From NCBI RefSeq assembly GCF_020882245.1, contig NC_083598.1:10843178-10907177 (forward strand): a stretch of DNA of 64,000 nt, given 5' to 3'. The notes under the pieces are model-generated. The model did not search any database. It was not told where the DNA came from and saw only the letters and a program-made list of their open reading frames with translations. Origin of the DNA: Rhopalosiphum padi. Taxonomy: Eukaryota > Arthropoda > Insecta > Hemiptera > Aphididae. This document shows positions 24,061-37,445 of the stretch, one piece after another. The first letter of the stretch is position 1. Each line of letters opens with the position of its first letter. The translations under genes and the position numbers were made by a program.

Positions 24061-27000
24061 AAAGCGGTTAATATTATTTAATATTTTGTCAAAATCGTAA
24101 ACGCCATTTTATTTTTAATTCGTATCAAATCGACCAATAATTTATCAACTCTTTTGATCGATTAAATTGATTAATTTACTCTAATAATATTAATCGATGT
24201 CATTATTTCAATGCATACACGTGTGATATCAATATTGAATATCAAAACGTATTAATAATTCAACAATAGAATACTTTGAATGATTAACATTGTTTCTAAA
24301 ATAATTATATTATTGTTAACATACTTATTAAAATATACAAACTAATTAAGAAGTGTAAACTCCGATTTCGTATTGTGAACCACCATATGGTTTAAACCCA
24401 TATGAATACAACACGGAATTAATTAGTGTGAACTGAACAAGTACTGTAAAAATAAACAACAAAACACTTAAGAAGATTATTAATAATCATAATGTATTTA
24501 AATGCTACTCTACTATAAGATAACCTCTTCGAGTACACAAAAATTAAAATCGTACGAGGAAATTGTTTAAGATATGCGGTACTAAGATATAAAATTACCA
24601 GATTAGTAAATTAAGTATATATGAATAAATAAACTATGTTATAAATTATTTAAAATATATTTATATCTAGGTAAATTATTTTCATAATATTTATAGAAAA
24701 TAATATTTTGAACAGAAAAAAGGATACCTAAATTTATTAAACGACTATATATTATTGTTAAGCAAATTACATCTTTGACACTGTGATATCTTATTAAATT
24801 TAAATCAAAATCTATCTTTATTATTTACTTTAAATTCACGGATGAATTGATTGCCTGAATTGGACACATTTATATGGTATATAATATAAAACATGCATTA
24901 TATTATTGTTTTTTTTTATTATTATTATAATAGTAATAAAAAAAATAACGTTGTTAATTATTGTAACGCCTGTAATTTAAAATTGATCAGGTTCTAGAAT
25001 ATCATGGAATTTTATGAAATAAAATAAACTGTATAGACTGATGAAAAATGTTAGGTTAGACTTCATAACACGGCGCATTGTATATGTAATATTAATGCAT
25101 AACGGTCGTGTACTCGTGTGGCAAAAAAAAAAATTACAAAACAATTTTCTTTTTTTTATGTGTGTCTTACTTTCATGATTGAAAATGTATTATTATTATT
25201 ATGCACCATTAATTTTTTTTCTGAAACTTTACAATTGGTGATTTTCATTTGGGAATACATTCAAAAGTCTTGGAACTAATCAGAAACTTTCTTTATAATA
25301 TGTAAAATCAATTCAATAAGTTCGGAACGATTTTTCACTGATTTCACCTTTTTGTTGTTTTTCGATGTTTATGTCCATATTAAACAATAATGGAACTTGA
25401 GATTTCACGAAGACAAACAAAACGAGTATTGTTTTTCATTTGAACGCATATTTATGTGGCTAGTTAATGTATCTAATATAATTTGGTTTAACTATTGAGT
25501 AACTGACGTATAGCCATATATGCTCGGAATGTGTACTTTCCACTAATGAACAGAATTTTGTTTTGCACTACATAAACATTGTTATACAAAAGTATTTCTA
25601 CAAAAAAACGTATAGCCAGTTGCTTTATTCAAATTATAGAAGCTTAGTGAGTGTTCTTTCTATGCTTAAAACAAATAACTGTTACTTGGTATGAAAATAA
25701 ATTACTTTTGTTTTTTTTATTTATTCAAAAATGCTTTATTTGTGAATAGCATATTACTTTATAATATCCGTTATATTATTATTATTATTATTATAATATT
25801 TGTATATAATTTTTGCATTAAAACAGTATTTACAAGCAGATTTAATAGTTACACATTTTTAAAATACCAAATACAAATAAAATGTAATTAATTTAGTTTT
25901 ATACACTGATAAATTATAGTTCCACAATATTTTATAATATATTTTATGATCCATAATGTAGTTTTATAATTACGCTGAAGACTTTGCAACCAAATGAATT
26001 GTAATTAGCGTGTTATTTATTAAAATGTATGATGAATATCAGCATTAAATTAATGATAAATCAAAAAAATAAAATAGTATTTGCAGACGAAGAGTTAATG
26101 TAATAAGTTATAATTATTAAACATCAAGCATACCTAAAATATATTTTAAAATTAAACATAACTTCATTGAAATAATTATACTTTATATTATACTATAGTA
26201 ATAATAATATAATAATATACGAGTACATCCATCAAATTATATTTCATAATCAACAATTTTATTGTTCAATATATAATTTATTATGAGTTATTCTAGTTAC
26301 ATACACCAACTTACTTACTCACATAACTATTATCTATACATTTCTTTGAAATTTTTCTACTTTTTATGCATTTTTATAACTCTAAAAGTTTGTAAATAAA
26401 ACATAAGAATTAAAAGTGCATTATGACATCACAATAAATCAAAAGAATCTGTATTTCAGTTAAATCTTTGGACTATAATATAGTGTCTATCTAACAATAA
26501 ATCCTACTCAGTTATTATTTTTCACGATAATACGTAAATTCTGCATACAATTTAAAACTTGAATAATTATTTAATACTTAATGGAAATAACTAAAAATTA
26601 ATTTTTAAACAGACACCAATACGATTTGTCCCAGATGTTTTGTATATTATTATACCATAGTACTATTATTTTACTATCACAGTTATTATAATATTATATT
26701 ACACTATACATTATAATAATTATTATTATTTTTAAATGTAACATCATAACTATAGTAAAACAATTGACAACTGATTTCCTCTGGACGAAGGACTCCAGAG
26801 ATAGAGATTAGGTTAAGATAGAGGCGGCGTATAAAAAATTATATCTGTAATATGTAATACACTATAATAATAATAAATATTATACTTTGATGATATTTTT
26901 TATTAGTACACTAAACCTTGAAGTAAAAACGGTGATACTAATGGTGTTTTTAATATTTTACAATATTTTTTATTTAGATTGATAGATTTTATTAATCTGT

Positions 27001-29579
27001 AATTTATCACACAATAATACATTTTTTTAATTAAAAAAATAGCTCTCTCATAGTTAAAAACAACTTATGAAGCATTAAAAATAGATAAAAATTATATTGT
27101 TTACAATGTGAACTACATTTTAATCTACAAATATTCTAATTTATTTATATACTATGAAGCGGAAAATGTAGAACTATTTTAAAATTCAAAGTAAAATATT
27201 AACTTACGAAAATGTCTAAAATAGTGAAAATTAGACACCTTAAATTATTAAGATTCATTGAAGTATTGACAAAAAGATTTTAAATTTTCACAAGTAGTAA
27301 TAATTATTTCATCATTAAAAATTACCAGTGTTCAATTTTTAAATAAAATAGAAATGTTAATAGGTACTTATCGATGATTTATAACTTAATTAAGTACTAG
27401 ATTTTTTTAATTTAAAATATAACATTAATGTGTTTTTATATTTATAAGTTAGTACTCGCACATATTACCTTAAATTAAAATTAATATTATTCAATGTGTA
27501 TACGTGTTCTAAGAATATAAACATACTTCAACTATTTAAACATAATCAATAATGAATTTAATTTAAGTGCAACGTACGAAAATTTCAATGAAGTATTCTG
27601 TGAAACAATGTCATCAATGATAACTCAATAGGTTTGGTGTACATTATGTGCTGTTTATTGTCAAAGGCCGTTCAACTCCGACGGATTCTCATACAACCCC
27701 TATTGAGATTATTTAATTTGAATTTTATTTTTATTTCCTTACTTCCTCATATTCTCCGACCTGTATAATTAACTAAGTTTATGAACTTTGTCGAATATCG
27801 TTATCTGGGAGTCGCATTTACTTTGCCAATAAAATGTTTTGCGTGTAATTTCGACGTCTTATCTCCGACCATGCACTATTTAACTGATGGTACTAAGAAA
27901 TCAGATGAAAGTTATATCAGATTTTTTTTATTTAAATACCTTGAAACTTAAATACCTTTTGTAGTTCTTGTTAAGTGTAAAATATAAATAGGAATCAATA
28001 AATAATATTAAATAATATTTGATAAGACATAATAATCGTTTTACTATAAGAATAATAAATAATAAAAAAAAATCGAAGTAATATTAATATACTGCATTAA
28101 TTGTTTATCAATAGTTAATATTTTAATGTGTGACTACTTTATTAAAATGTTAAAAATTATTAAACCAACAGAAAATTTTTATGATCAGTATTTAGAATTA
28201 AATTATTGTATTATTACGTATGGCTTGTTATACAAATTATAAGTATTACTTATGTTCATTGTTGATGTGTAGATACCATTTAATCTAATTCTATCCGATT
28301 TAATATTAAATGTGACATAATTGTGCTTAATTCGTCAGCGATTTCATTTTACTTTGTGGTGTAATAAAATAATAATAATTAAAAAAGAAAATACAATTTT
28401 TATATATTATATAGACTTTAGTTTGACATATTTTAAAAATAAATAGTTAAGTGATCCAAAAATTTCTGTTGATCATAGATGGATTTTTAATGTATACTTA
28501 CATATTTGGATATGCCAGGAACTTGACATGTTAAATTAACCTACCTACTATACCAATCAGTTATAATTATTTAAAACTTTATTATATTATTAATAATCAA
28601 TCTGATTAAACTTATTATATCTATAAACAATATAAGTTCACATTGTGCTTGTTTTATACTTTAAATGCACTTTTAAAGTTTATTCGATCATTATAAGTTT
28701 GCGATAAAAAAGCATTTTTTTTTTTTACCAAATTGTTAAGACTTTTATTTTTTAAACCATTTTAAAAGTTCAATATTTTATGCATACATTCTGTAAACTC
28801 AATTATCCACGAAATAAGGTAGCGCGGAATCCACGGATAAGCATATACCCATGTTAGAACGCAAAAACTTGATAAAAAAAATATTCATCTTCGGATTTCC
28901 AAACCCTTGGATAGAATGGCCAGAATGGGACATTGTAATCAACAATATAACTTTCTGGGGTAAGTTTGTATCTCCACAGGACACTCTTAAGTTAGTAATA
29001 AAAAAATGTTCAAGAATAAAAAATAATTTTTATCATACAATATTGTTCGATATTAAACACGGCTTCAACTATACCCAAACTTAGCGTACTTCATTTATTA
29101 ATTTTTGCATCTTTAATTAAGAAGCCCCGTTGGTACGCTACACGCCTTTATAATAAGGCTGCCTTATAATAACTGCGTTCATTTGCCGTGGTACCTACAA
29201 GGATATTGTTATTGTCAATTGTATTAAACGTAAAAGAATACTAAACTATAGAACGATTATTTTTTTTAAATTTTTTACTCTATACAGATTTCAGCGATGA
29301 TCGAAATAAAAACGATGAAACTTTATCAATTACATTATAGAAAAAGGTATCTATTCGGGTTCTACGATTACATGATTAATATACGGTTTTAAATAATACG
29401 TTATTCGCGAGTATTTAAAATCGATCGATTAAAGTAAGTTTTCTCAAAGACTAACAATTAATATAGAAAAATTATAAAACTTTTTCAATATATTTATCAA
29501 AATATGTATCATAATATGTCACGAAAACGGTACTAAAAATAAATAAAAAAATTAATAACTAATATTACTTTATGTTTTT

Positions 29580-30420
29580 AAAACATCAGCGCCACCGGTC
29601 ACGAGGTGACTTACAGCGTTTTAATTATTTTCCACCGGCCGATATGAGAAAACGATTCGTTATCTCGAAGCGTGTACCTATAAATCGAGACGGATGATGA
29701 TGAATCGCGTTTGATGTCAACGTGACGACGGACGGACTCGAGTGACTGAAGTGTATAGGTACGGCGTAGTACACGCCCTAGCATCGTTATCGATGGCGGT
29801 TTGGAGGGGAGGGGGGGGAGAGTGAGGTGCGTCCGTAGTGTTATCGCGGTGGACTTTCCGGTTTGATTAATTGCAGTAGTGCCCGCGTACCGGTGGGACT
29901 GCAAAAACGAGCGGTCGTGTTTCCCAGAAGGAAATATACTCGAACAAGTGGTTTTTTCCTGCCGGCTCCTAGTCCGCCGCGGCCGCCGCGCCGAATGATA
30001 TGCAACAGTTGGCGGGCGGGCAAAACCGTCGGAACCGCCGCCCCGCGGAGCTATTACTACTGTTGTAGCTGCTGCTAACCGCCTCCGCCAAGTGTTATTG
30101 TAATATCGTTACGCTGATCGATTCGCAGTCATCGAACCGTTTGCATAAATAATAATATCACGACGTTGTCGGCAAGATGCTGACCGGAAGCGTTGTACAC
30201 GTTCATCGCGCTAAGATCTTATAGTTGGTGCTCGAAGACGAGCGTGTGTTGAAACTCTTCAGATTATTTTAAACGAACACGATACAATATCTACAATTCC
30301 CATGTCTTTCAAATTTGATTCGATAAACGTAATAGAGTTGACACGACAACGATATTCGCGTAGTGATGGTATTTATCAAGTAAATACCGTGTACAACCAA
30401 TAGGTGAATCGCCTACACAC
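29580..30420. promoter_or_regulatory. CpG-rich intronic island 3a
   Basis: Sharply GC-rich DNA such as CGCGGCCGCCGCGCCG near 29978 lies in this stretch, along with a G-run cluster at 29803-29819 that could form a G-quadruplex. Overlapping frames on both strands start with non-ATG codons or are low-complexity (Pro/Arg-rich, terminal Tyr/Cys runs) and are not supported as genes. The patch may be an enhancer or internal promoter. Confidence 0.4.
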
Positions 30421-30436
30421 GAACCAATATTATTGT

Positions 30437-30458
30437 AATATATATATATATATATATA
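30437..30458. repeat. (TA)n microsatellite
   Basis: This short TA array separates the two halves of the GC-rich region at 29.6-31.9 kb. Confidence 0.88.
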
Positions 30459-30839
30459 CCACATGCAATTTCTACAAATATTGTGCTGTGTTATCCTTTA
30501 GTTTTCAATGTTTTCATTATATGTGCAGGACATATTATTTTTAAACAAACAAAGAGACATATTTAACATTATATTATGTCATCTAAAAATAAAAATGATA
30601 TCAATATCTTCTACAAATTGACGTGATATTATACTGATATGACGTATTGACGACGGTCTTCGTCGCGTCGTGCACGAGCCGTTCATTAATTCAATCATTG
30701 TGTAGGCGGTACGGAGTAAGGTCCCATTATATTTAAAAACTGATGAATGGTGTAAATATAAAATATGAACTGTTGATAAATTGTATTTATACATTTTTCT
30801 TCGCTGTTACATTTTATAATACTCATAAAAATATATTAT

Positions 30840-31860
30840 AATTTATGGCTGCTCGTTGCAGGATTTAATCACGCTCCTGTCACCTATTATAGACGGCGGT
30901 TCGCAGCTCTTGTGGTCTACAACCGTTATTATTATTATTGGCTATTGCACAACGATTAAATCGTATTTTTAAATTACGAATTTTTACGTCAACTTGTTTA
31001 TTAAAAGTTCTCATTATATTACAATATAATTTATTATTTTGTTTTATTTATCTGCAATGTACACCCTCTACTCCCAAATTTCCTCACGAGCCGCCACTGA
31101 ACATAGGTACGCAGGCAGCCCATTAGATTCCGAACGCGGCGCGCGACTTGTGTGAATTATTTCTGATCGCGTTTTGCACGCTGTCGTGACTTTGGTATTT
31201 TCTACGGTAAATGGGCCGAACTCGCGACGACATCGGTTGTTATTAATTACGATTAAACGACTGTAGCATCGACGACGACGGCGACGAGTGGCGGACGTGC
31301 AAGCAGGGGCGTGGTTATTTTGCGACGGAAAACTCCGTGTAATTAACAACCGCAACCAGGCTTGTTAATTCACATTACCGGAACAATCGCATAAAATGTA
31401 TACCCAACGATCGACGGTTAGCGACCGAGTCACGCCGACCCGTTTTCACTTCCGCCACTTTAAGACGGAACACATAATTCCCAAGTTATATATTATTATG
31501 CGATTATAATTATGGCACACTTGTCTGTATTTGTGTGTATGTGTGCATTGAGTCGCCGTTACGGTGCACTTTGCACGAATGTACGTCAAAAAACCCGTGA
31601 CTGAGTACCTCCCACCCGCAGCGTCATTGTAACACCGTTCTTTACGCGTTAACTCGCGGAAGTGCATTCGACTAGGTTGTAATAATAATAATTCACTCGG
31701 CAATTCCGGAAGAAAGCTGCAGACGCGAATGCATTCGTAACCCCCCCCCCCTACCCCTGTAACGACGCTGCACCATGTGCAGTGGTGCGTAGGCAAACGA
31801 AATGCATCGAATGCCATGTACACTGAGCGATTAACGATTTCGCCGCTAAGCTTCACGCTT
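30840..31860. promoter_or_regulatory. CpG-rich intronic island 3b
   Basis: This continues the GC-rich domain, with CGACGACGACGGCGACG near 31270 and an 11-base C run at 31741-31751. A 136-codon minus-strand frame (31446-31856) begins with GTG and shows no domain, so I regard it as chance. A transposon-like end lies at its left side, at about 31065-31099. A regulatory function is inferred. Confidence 0.35.
31065..31099 (-). mobile_element. Solitary hAT-like terminal repeat
   Basis: On the minus strand this begins CAGTGGCGGCTCGTGAGG. CAGTGGCGG... starts are typical of many hAT-type terminal inverted repeats. No matching left end or transposase was seen nearby, so it would be a fragment. The assignment is from motif memory. 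Confidence 0.3.
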
Positions 31861-34542
31861 TTACACGGTTTAAAATATTAATGGAAATCTGCTTAGTTGC
31901 AGATCTACTATAATACAGTGTACCTATAGTATGGATTAGCGATAAATTCTTCAGTGAAAACCGTTTATGCACAAACAACGATTTCTAGTTAATATTATTA
32001 TTACGAGACATTGTACGAGATTCTCGTCCGTAGCGTTATTAATATAATATTAAGGTTCATGCGAACGTTCCCGTCTTTATCCTTACCTAAGTAGTTAGGA
32101 CAATATGTCGATTAAACCGACCGTATTACATTATATATTTTACCTAAGTTTTTCGTTTGATATACATAATACCATCATAACTAATCAACAAATTACGAAT
32201 TTGATTATTTGATTACACGTGACTTCACAGTAATCATATTTTAGGCCATAATATGTGGTAAATAGTTCGGATTGCAGCTGATTGCATTAAAAACGAGTGG
32301 AATTTTCACTGTAAATTTATCATGGGCTGACGTGTATATACTAATTATTTTTTATATGTAATCAACATAAGTGAGTAAGTATTAATATAAAATAAATTCA
32401 ATATTAAAATATTGTACTACTTAACGAGTTAATTAAGTGATATATTATGTCATATTGTACGAAACATAGAAACTGCTATGTGCTTATATAATTCAATGCT
32501 GTTCACAAAAATAGATATTATATATAACAAACGTGAGAAAACGATTTTTTTAGATCTCGTTAATTAATATAATATTTTGGTGTCTTGAACTCCGAAGTCT
32601 GTGTTTACTTAAGATCAAATATATTTCACAGAGTAACAAAATTATGTGAATAACATTTAAAGAAACAGACTTTGTATTTTATTGTACTTGGTATAATATG
32701 ACCATCATTATTATCGATCAACTTTCCCTGGTTTTTTTTTCATATGATTATATTTACAACGATTTAAAGCTATGACTTTGAAACTAAATAATAGAAAAGT
32801 AAAATAAAATTTAACGAGTAATCGGTTAAAAATTAATCTAAAAGAATAGACATTGAATAATAAATGCAATAAACACATGCATAAAAATGGATTGGTACAT
32901 AATATTATTGATGATTTTTTTTCCCATAATTATAATTTTTAATCTACTTTGATTTTCTATCAGAGTAAAACAGAAGTAAAATATATTTAGTTTTGTTTAA
33001 AATAATCAGTGGTTAAAACTTTTTATGCTCATCGCAATTCGCAATAAATTAGAATTTATAAATTTCTTAGTTATCGAAATTTAACAGCTAATGATAGAAT
33101 TTACATGTAAAACTGATCTTAATAATTTTTTTTTTGTTAAATTTATTTATATTTCCATTGATAAAACTATGTTCGTTCATACATAATATAATATATAAAA
33201 CATTATCATAATATTATAAGGTCCACATTTTAACTCTAAGTGAGACTATCTCAGCAGAAGAATACCAAAATAATGTTGAACATGATATTTACAAGGTTTA
33301 CATAATATTTCAGATGTAACAAAATATTTTTTAATTGAAAACCATAAAATTTTCTTTTATAAAAGTAATCCCACACTCAGAAAAGAATACGTTCTACTTT
33401 CGTATTAAATAACTTTATTCAATGGCAGACTTATTTCACACAGAGGTTTTCTACAACACGAGAAAAATCATGATAAACAAATAATTTTAAAAGTAATACA
33501 ACTGCAACTTCAGATATTATTATTTATTTATTGTTTTAATTTATACATTTTTAGCATGGACAGATTTTTATCTCAAAACCAATAAAAACATTGCATTATT
33601 GATAAAGAGTCAATAATTGTTTTTCTTTTTAACTTATCCAATTTTATTACAATAAACAACATAAAACATTTATTAACATTTATTCAAGAATTTGCAGAAT
33701 TAAACCTAAAATACAATTGTTTGTTTAATTTTAGTGTTATAAGTTGGTATACACTAAAGTGAATCATGAGCATGTAACGTAAATTATTTCACATCATTGA
33801 AACTTGAAAAAATAATGTAAACGTTGTTTTTAAAACGTAAATATAGTTATTTTATTTGGTGTTGTATTTTACAAAACTATTTTTTACATTTTTTAAAGAA
33901 AAATACATGAAACAAAGTTTCATACTGAACCAGCGAACTGTGGTAGTTAATAATCACAATTTATCGTCACAAAACAACAGCTTTATAAATGACAAAGTTA
34001 AATTGTTGATCAAAAGGTGTTATACTGTAACTATGTATCAAAATACTAGTCCAATACCGCATATAATCGTTTTCCATGTTACTGACAATGTCACCCAGTT
34101 CATTATTATTCATTTAAACAGTCATGGTTGTCAAAATGTACTCTTAATGATAAAGTTCAATATATAAATAGCTATTTTATACTTTATAATAAAAAAATAC
34201 TTATGAACCAATCGATGCCATTACACTAATATGTATCATCAATATCTTTTAAAATTCAAATGATTTTTTATATTATCATTAAATTCAAAATAACATTATG
34301 GTAATAAATATAGTTATTGTATTATTTTTATTTTTACTATTGTTAGAAAAAAAGTAAAGGTACAGTGAGTTTATTAAAATATGTGTAAGACCATTAGAAT
34401 ATGATTATCAATAAGCACCGAGCCAATTGACACTGTCATTTATCATTTTGAAATATGTATATTCCAATAATACAAAAAATATGTGTGCATTTATTATTTT
34501 TTTATCACAATTTTATTATTTATTTATTTATTGTGACATAGG

Positions 34543-34735
34543 TACTATTATAATACGTCTGTGAAGTTGCCCCCCTCCAAATGGTTCCATAGACTTCAAA
34601 CTGATATCACAATTTTGCAATTTTTAGGCATCTATATGCATGTCTCTCAAAAAAATTTGCGACTCTTCCTGGACCCGTAAAAACCAAAATACTGTTTTGG
34701 GGAGGGGGACAGCTTCACGGACGTTACTATTATAA
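34543..34735. mobile_element. Short DNA transposon (MITE) with 11-bp target duplication
   Basis: The 171-bp unit 34554-34724 has 24-bp inverted ends, 34555-34578 (ACGTCTGTGAAG then TTGCCCCCCTCC) and 34701-34724, which match at 21 of 24 positions. It is flanked by identical 11-bp direct repeats, TACTATTATAA, at 34543-34553 and 34725-34735. There is no coding sequence, so it is non-autonomous. A duplication of 9-11 bp is most typical of Mutator-like elements, but the superfamily is not proven because part of the apparent duplication could be chance in AT-rich DNA. The intact duplication suggests fairly recent insertion. Confidence 0.8.
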
Positions 34736-35885
34736 CATAACATCAATTATTTATTAAATTTAAAAATTTATAAACTGATTTATTTCAACAACATTGTCTA
34801 CCAAATGTTAATTTATTGTAGTTTATATTTTAAAAAAGTATATAATTAGTTAGCTATTATTGTAGCTTTAGTTGCCTTAGCTCTAAGTATTTTTGTGCAA
34901 AGATTTTTATAAAACTCATAGTTAATATTCTTATGAAAATAAAGGAACAAAGCAAACAAATATTATCACGGTCCTTACTCTGAACAAAATTTATTTTTAT
35001 TTTTTTTTTTTATATAGATCTATATGTTCCTTCCTGATCTATAAATTCTATTTATTATTTAAAAATTATTTTGGAACTAAAATAAAATTCTTCCAGATAA
35101 AATAATTCACGATATAACGCATTTTAAACATATGCATACAGAAACAAATAAATACTTAATATAAGAAGTATCAGTATATGTAAAAAGAACATATATTATA
35201 ATTTCAATAATTATATAAAAAGACCGTGAGATATGCAATAGAAAATAAACATTTAAAACTGAAGAGTGTTAAATGAGATTTATTTATAAGTTAAGAGTTA
35301 ATAATATTTATGTCACATGTTTGAGAAAATCAAACGTTTATAAATTTTTTTAAATGTTTAAAAAATTTAATTTAATAATTATCACTTTTAGTTTTGGAAA
35401 AAATATTTGTTTTATAAAATGTCTTTACTTTTCAGTGAATTTTCAGTGTAATGGATCACAAAAAAAAAAGATTTATGTTAACTAAATATAAATAATTAAA
35501 TTATTGAGCACATATCTATACAGTGTTATTCTTTATTTCAAAAAATTAAATTAAGTTAGATAAATTGTTGTTTGTATAACATTTTTATCGTAACATTGTT
35601 TATTTAGGTTAGGTTATAATAAAAATACATAGATTATATAGCGGTTAGCTTATTTATTAAAATAAATGAACAAAAATAAAAAAAAATATTTCAAAAACGA
35701 ATGTAAATTAACGATGAATTTATATAAGTACTTAAAATAATTAATGTTATTGTTCAAAGTGGTTTATATCTATTTCATTTTATTTATTTTTAATCGATTA
35801 TTTTTAATAAAAAAAATGTAATAATAATTGCGTTTAAAATTGTTTTTACCATTCTTCTATATTTTAAAATTTGCGATAAGCGATC

Positions 35886-35915
35886 TTAACACTTTGAGTG
35901 CACTCAAAGTGTTAA
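35886..35915. repeat. 30-bp perfect palindrome
   Basis: TTAACACTTTGAGTG is followed directly by its exact reverse complement with no spacer. The symmetry ends at both flanks (C at 35885, A at 35916). It is not a simple repeat. It may be a dimeric binding site, a relic of fused transposon ends, or a cruciform-forming element. Confidence 0.9.
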
Positions 35916-36199
35916 AAATTACAACTCAGGTATGCGAAATTGGAAAATTATAAACAATAAACACTATATTATAAACTATAAATACATTATTCTATTTTCA
36001 TAGAAATTGAAAAACTTTTAAAAACGGTATACATTGTCTGCTGCATAAAAATACAGGTAGGTACATAACGCGTATTCCGTATGAGATTAAGGGTTCTCAT
36101 TCTAAATAGTTTTTGACTTGAGTGGATACATTATTGGTAACACGATAGAGATAAAGTTAGAATGTGTGTGAAAATAATATGCCCTGAGCAACTCTTACA

Positions 36200-36620
36200 A
36201 TACTTCTAGAATTGTTTGGTTTAGTAGGCTTAAGGTCGGTTAAGCGTGAACCAGAGTCTCCGATAGCAAAATGAAGGGGAAATTACCGAACCGAACAGGG
36301 GGAGTGATGGAGGATCAACTGCTTTTGTCCGGAGCCAAATTAATTTAAGAAAAATTTCTGGATTATTCACTTGCAGAAAATACCGACCTCGCATCCTACC
36401 GTTGGCTGCCGTGAATCGCTTCAGATTGAATTGGACAACAGACAAGCCTAATGGACACTTAAAAGTGGAAAAGCTTATCTGCAACATACCACTCGTGACT
36501 TTCTGGAATCCTGTTTGGCCCAGCGTATCACGTTTAATTAAAACGTACATTTTCATAACTCATTCAAATGTAAATTTATTTTCTAAGACGATGCACACCA
36601 ATAAGTATTAACTATATTAT
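36200..36620. other. Unassigned GC-balanced segment with overlapping open frames
   Basis: This patch has coding-like composition in AT-rich intron. An ATG-initiated minus-strand frame of 108 codons occupies 36230-36556, and a + strand frame is open across about 36380-36611 after a good acceptor (TTCACTTGCAG ending at 36375). The two overlap, so at most one is real. No domain is recognised in either. It may be a decayed transposon or pseudogene, or a cryptic exon. The + frame has no evident link to the Ig gene. Confidence 0.3.
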
Positions 36621-37445
36621 AGGCACTGTAATTGTCACAGATATATGTGCCATGCACGGTGACTGCGTGTAGGACAATAAAAATATACGACGACTTTAGT
36701 TAATTCAAAGATTTCTTGGATCTGATTTTGTCCTTCTGCGATGTGTATTGAAATTAAGTAAGTGCGTATGAATTATATAAATGAATTACCGAATCATATT
36801 AATTACGATAACATCCAGCCATTTCTGTTTGAAATGATAACATAATTCGTATTTATTATTATCAAATAAGTCGTGACATCATTCACGCTAAACGTTAATT
36901 TTTATTCATATACATTTATTTTAATATTGTAGCTTTTAATAGGAGAATAATTATTGCAGAACTGTATAATTTAATAAAGTTTATCCGATGATATAGTTAA
37001 TACACTATTACCAAGTTCGTGGACAAGTAAAGTGAATCGCCACAGTAGTCATTTACATTATTCTCCATTGTAACAGTTTAATTTTATCCGATTATACAAC
37101 CGTGAAGTAAATTTAATGGCCAGATATTTCATCATTGAAAGGTAACATTAATTCATTATCATACTAAAATCAGAAAGTTATTATAATCAACTACACTCAA
37201 ATGATTGTATGTAAAATATTATATTTAATGATATACTTTGCTACCTATATACTACCGAGCAACTAAATAAAACAATATAATATTATATTATAATAGAGTG
37301 TGTTACGAAACGTCGACAAGTCTAAATATCGAAAGTACAAAATATCAACTGTTGTTGTCATTTATATAAATCAAATTGTATATAATTATTATTTTTTCAA
37401 TGAAAAATATTGTTAAAAAAAAAATATAAATTAAGAATTTTATTT

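Noticed and set aside
28851..29084. 77-codon ATG frame (+), with an opposing 61-codon frame
   Set aside because: Slightly better composition than its flanks, but no family, and the opposing frame is equally open.
31446..31856. 136-codon minus-strand frame
   Set aside because: GTG start in stop-poor CpG-rich DNA, with no domain.
33907..34167. 86-codon ATG frame in AT-rich intron
   Set aside because: No recognised domain; composition like its surroundings.
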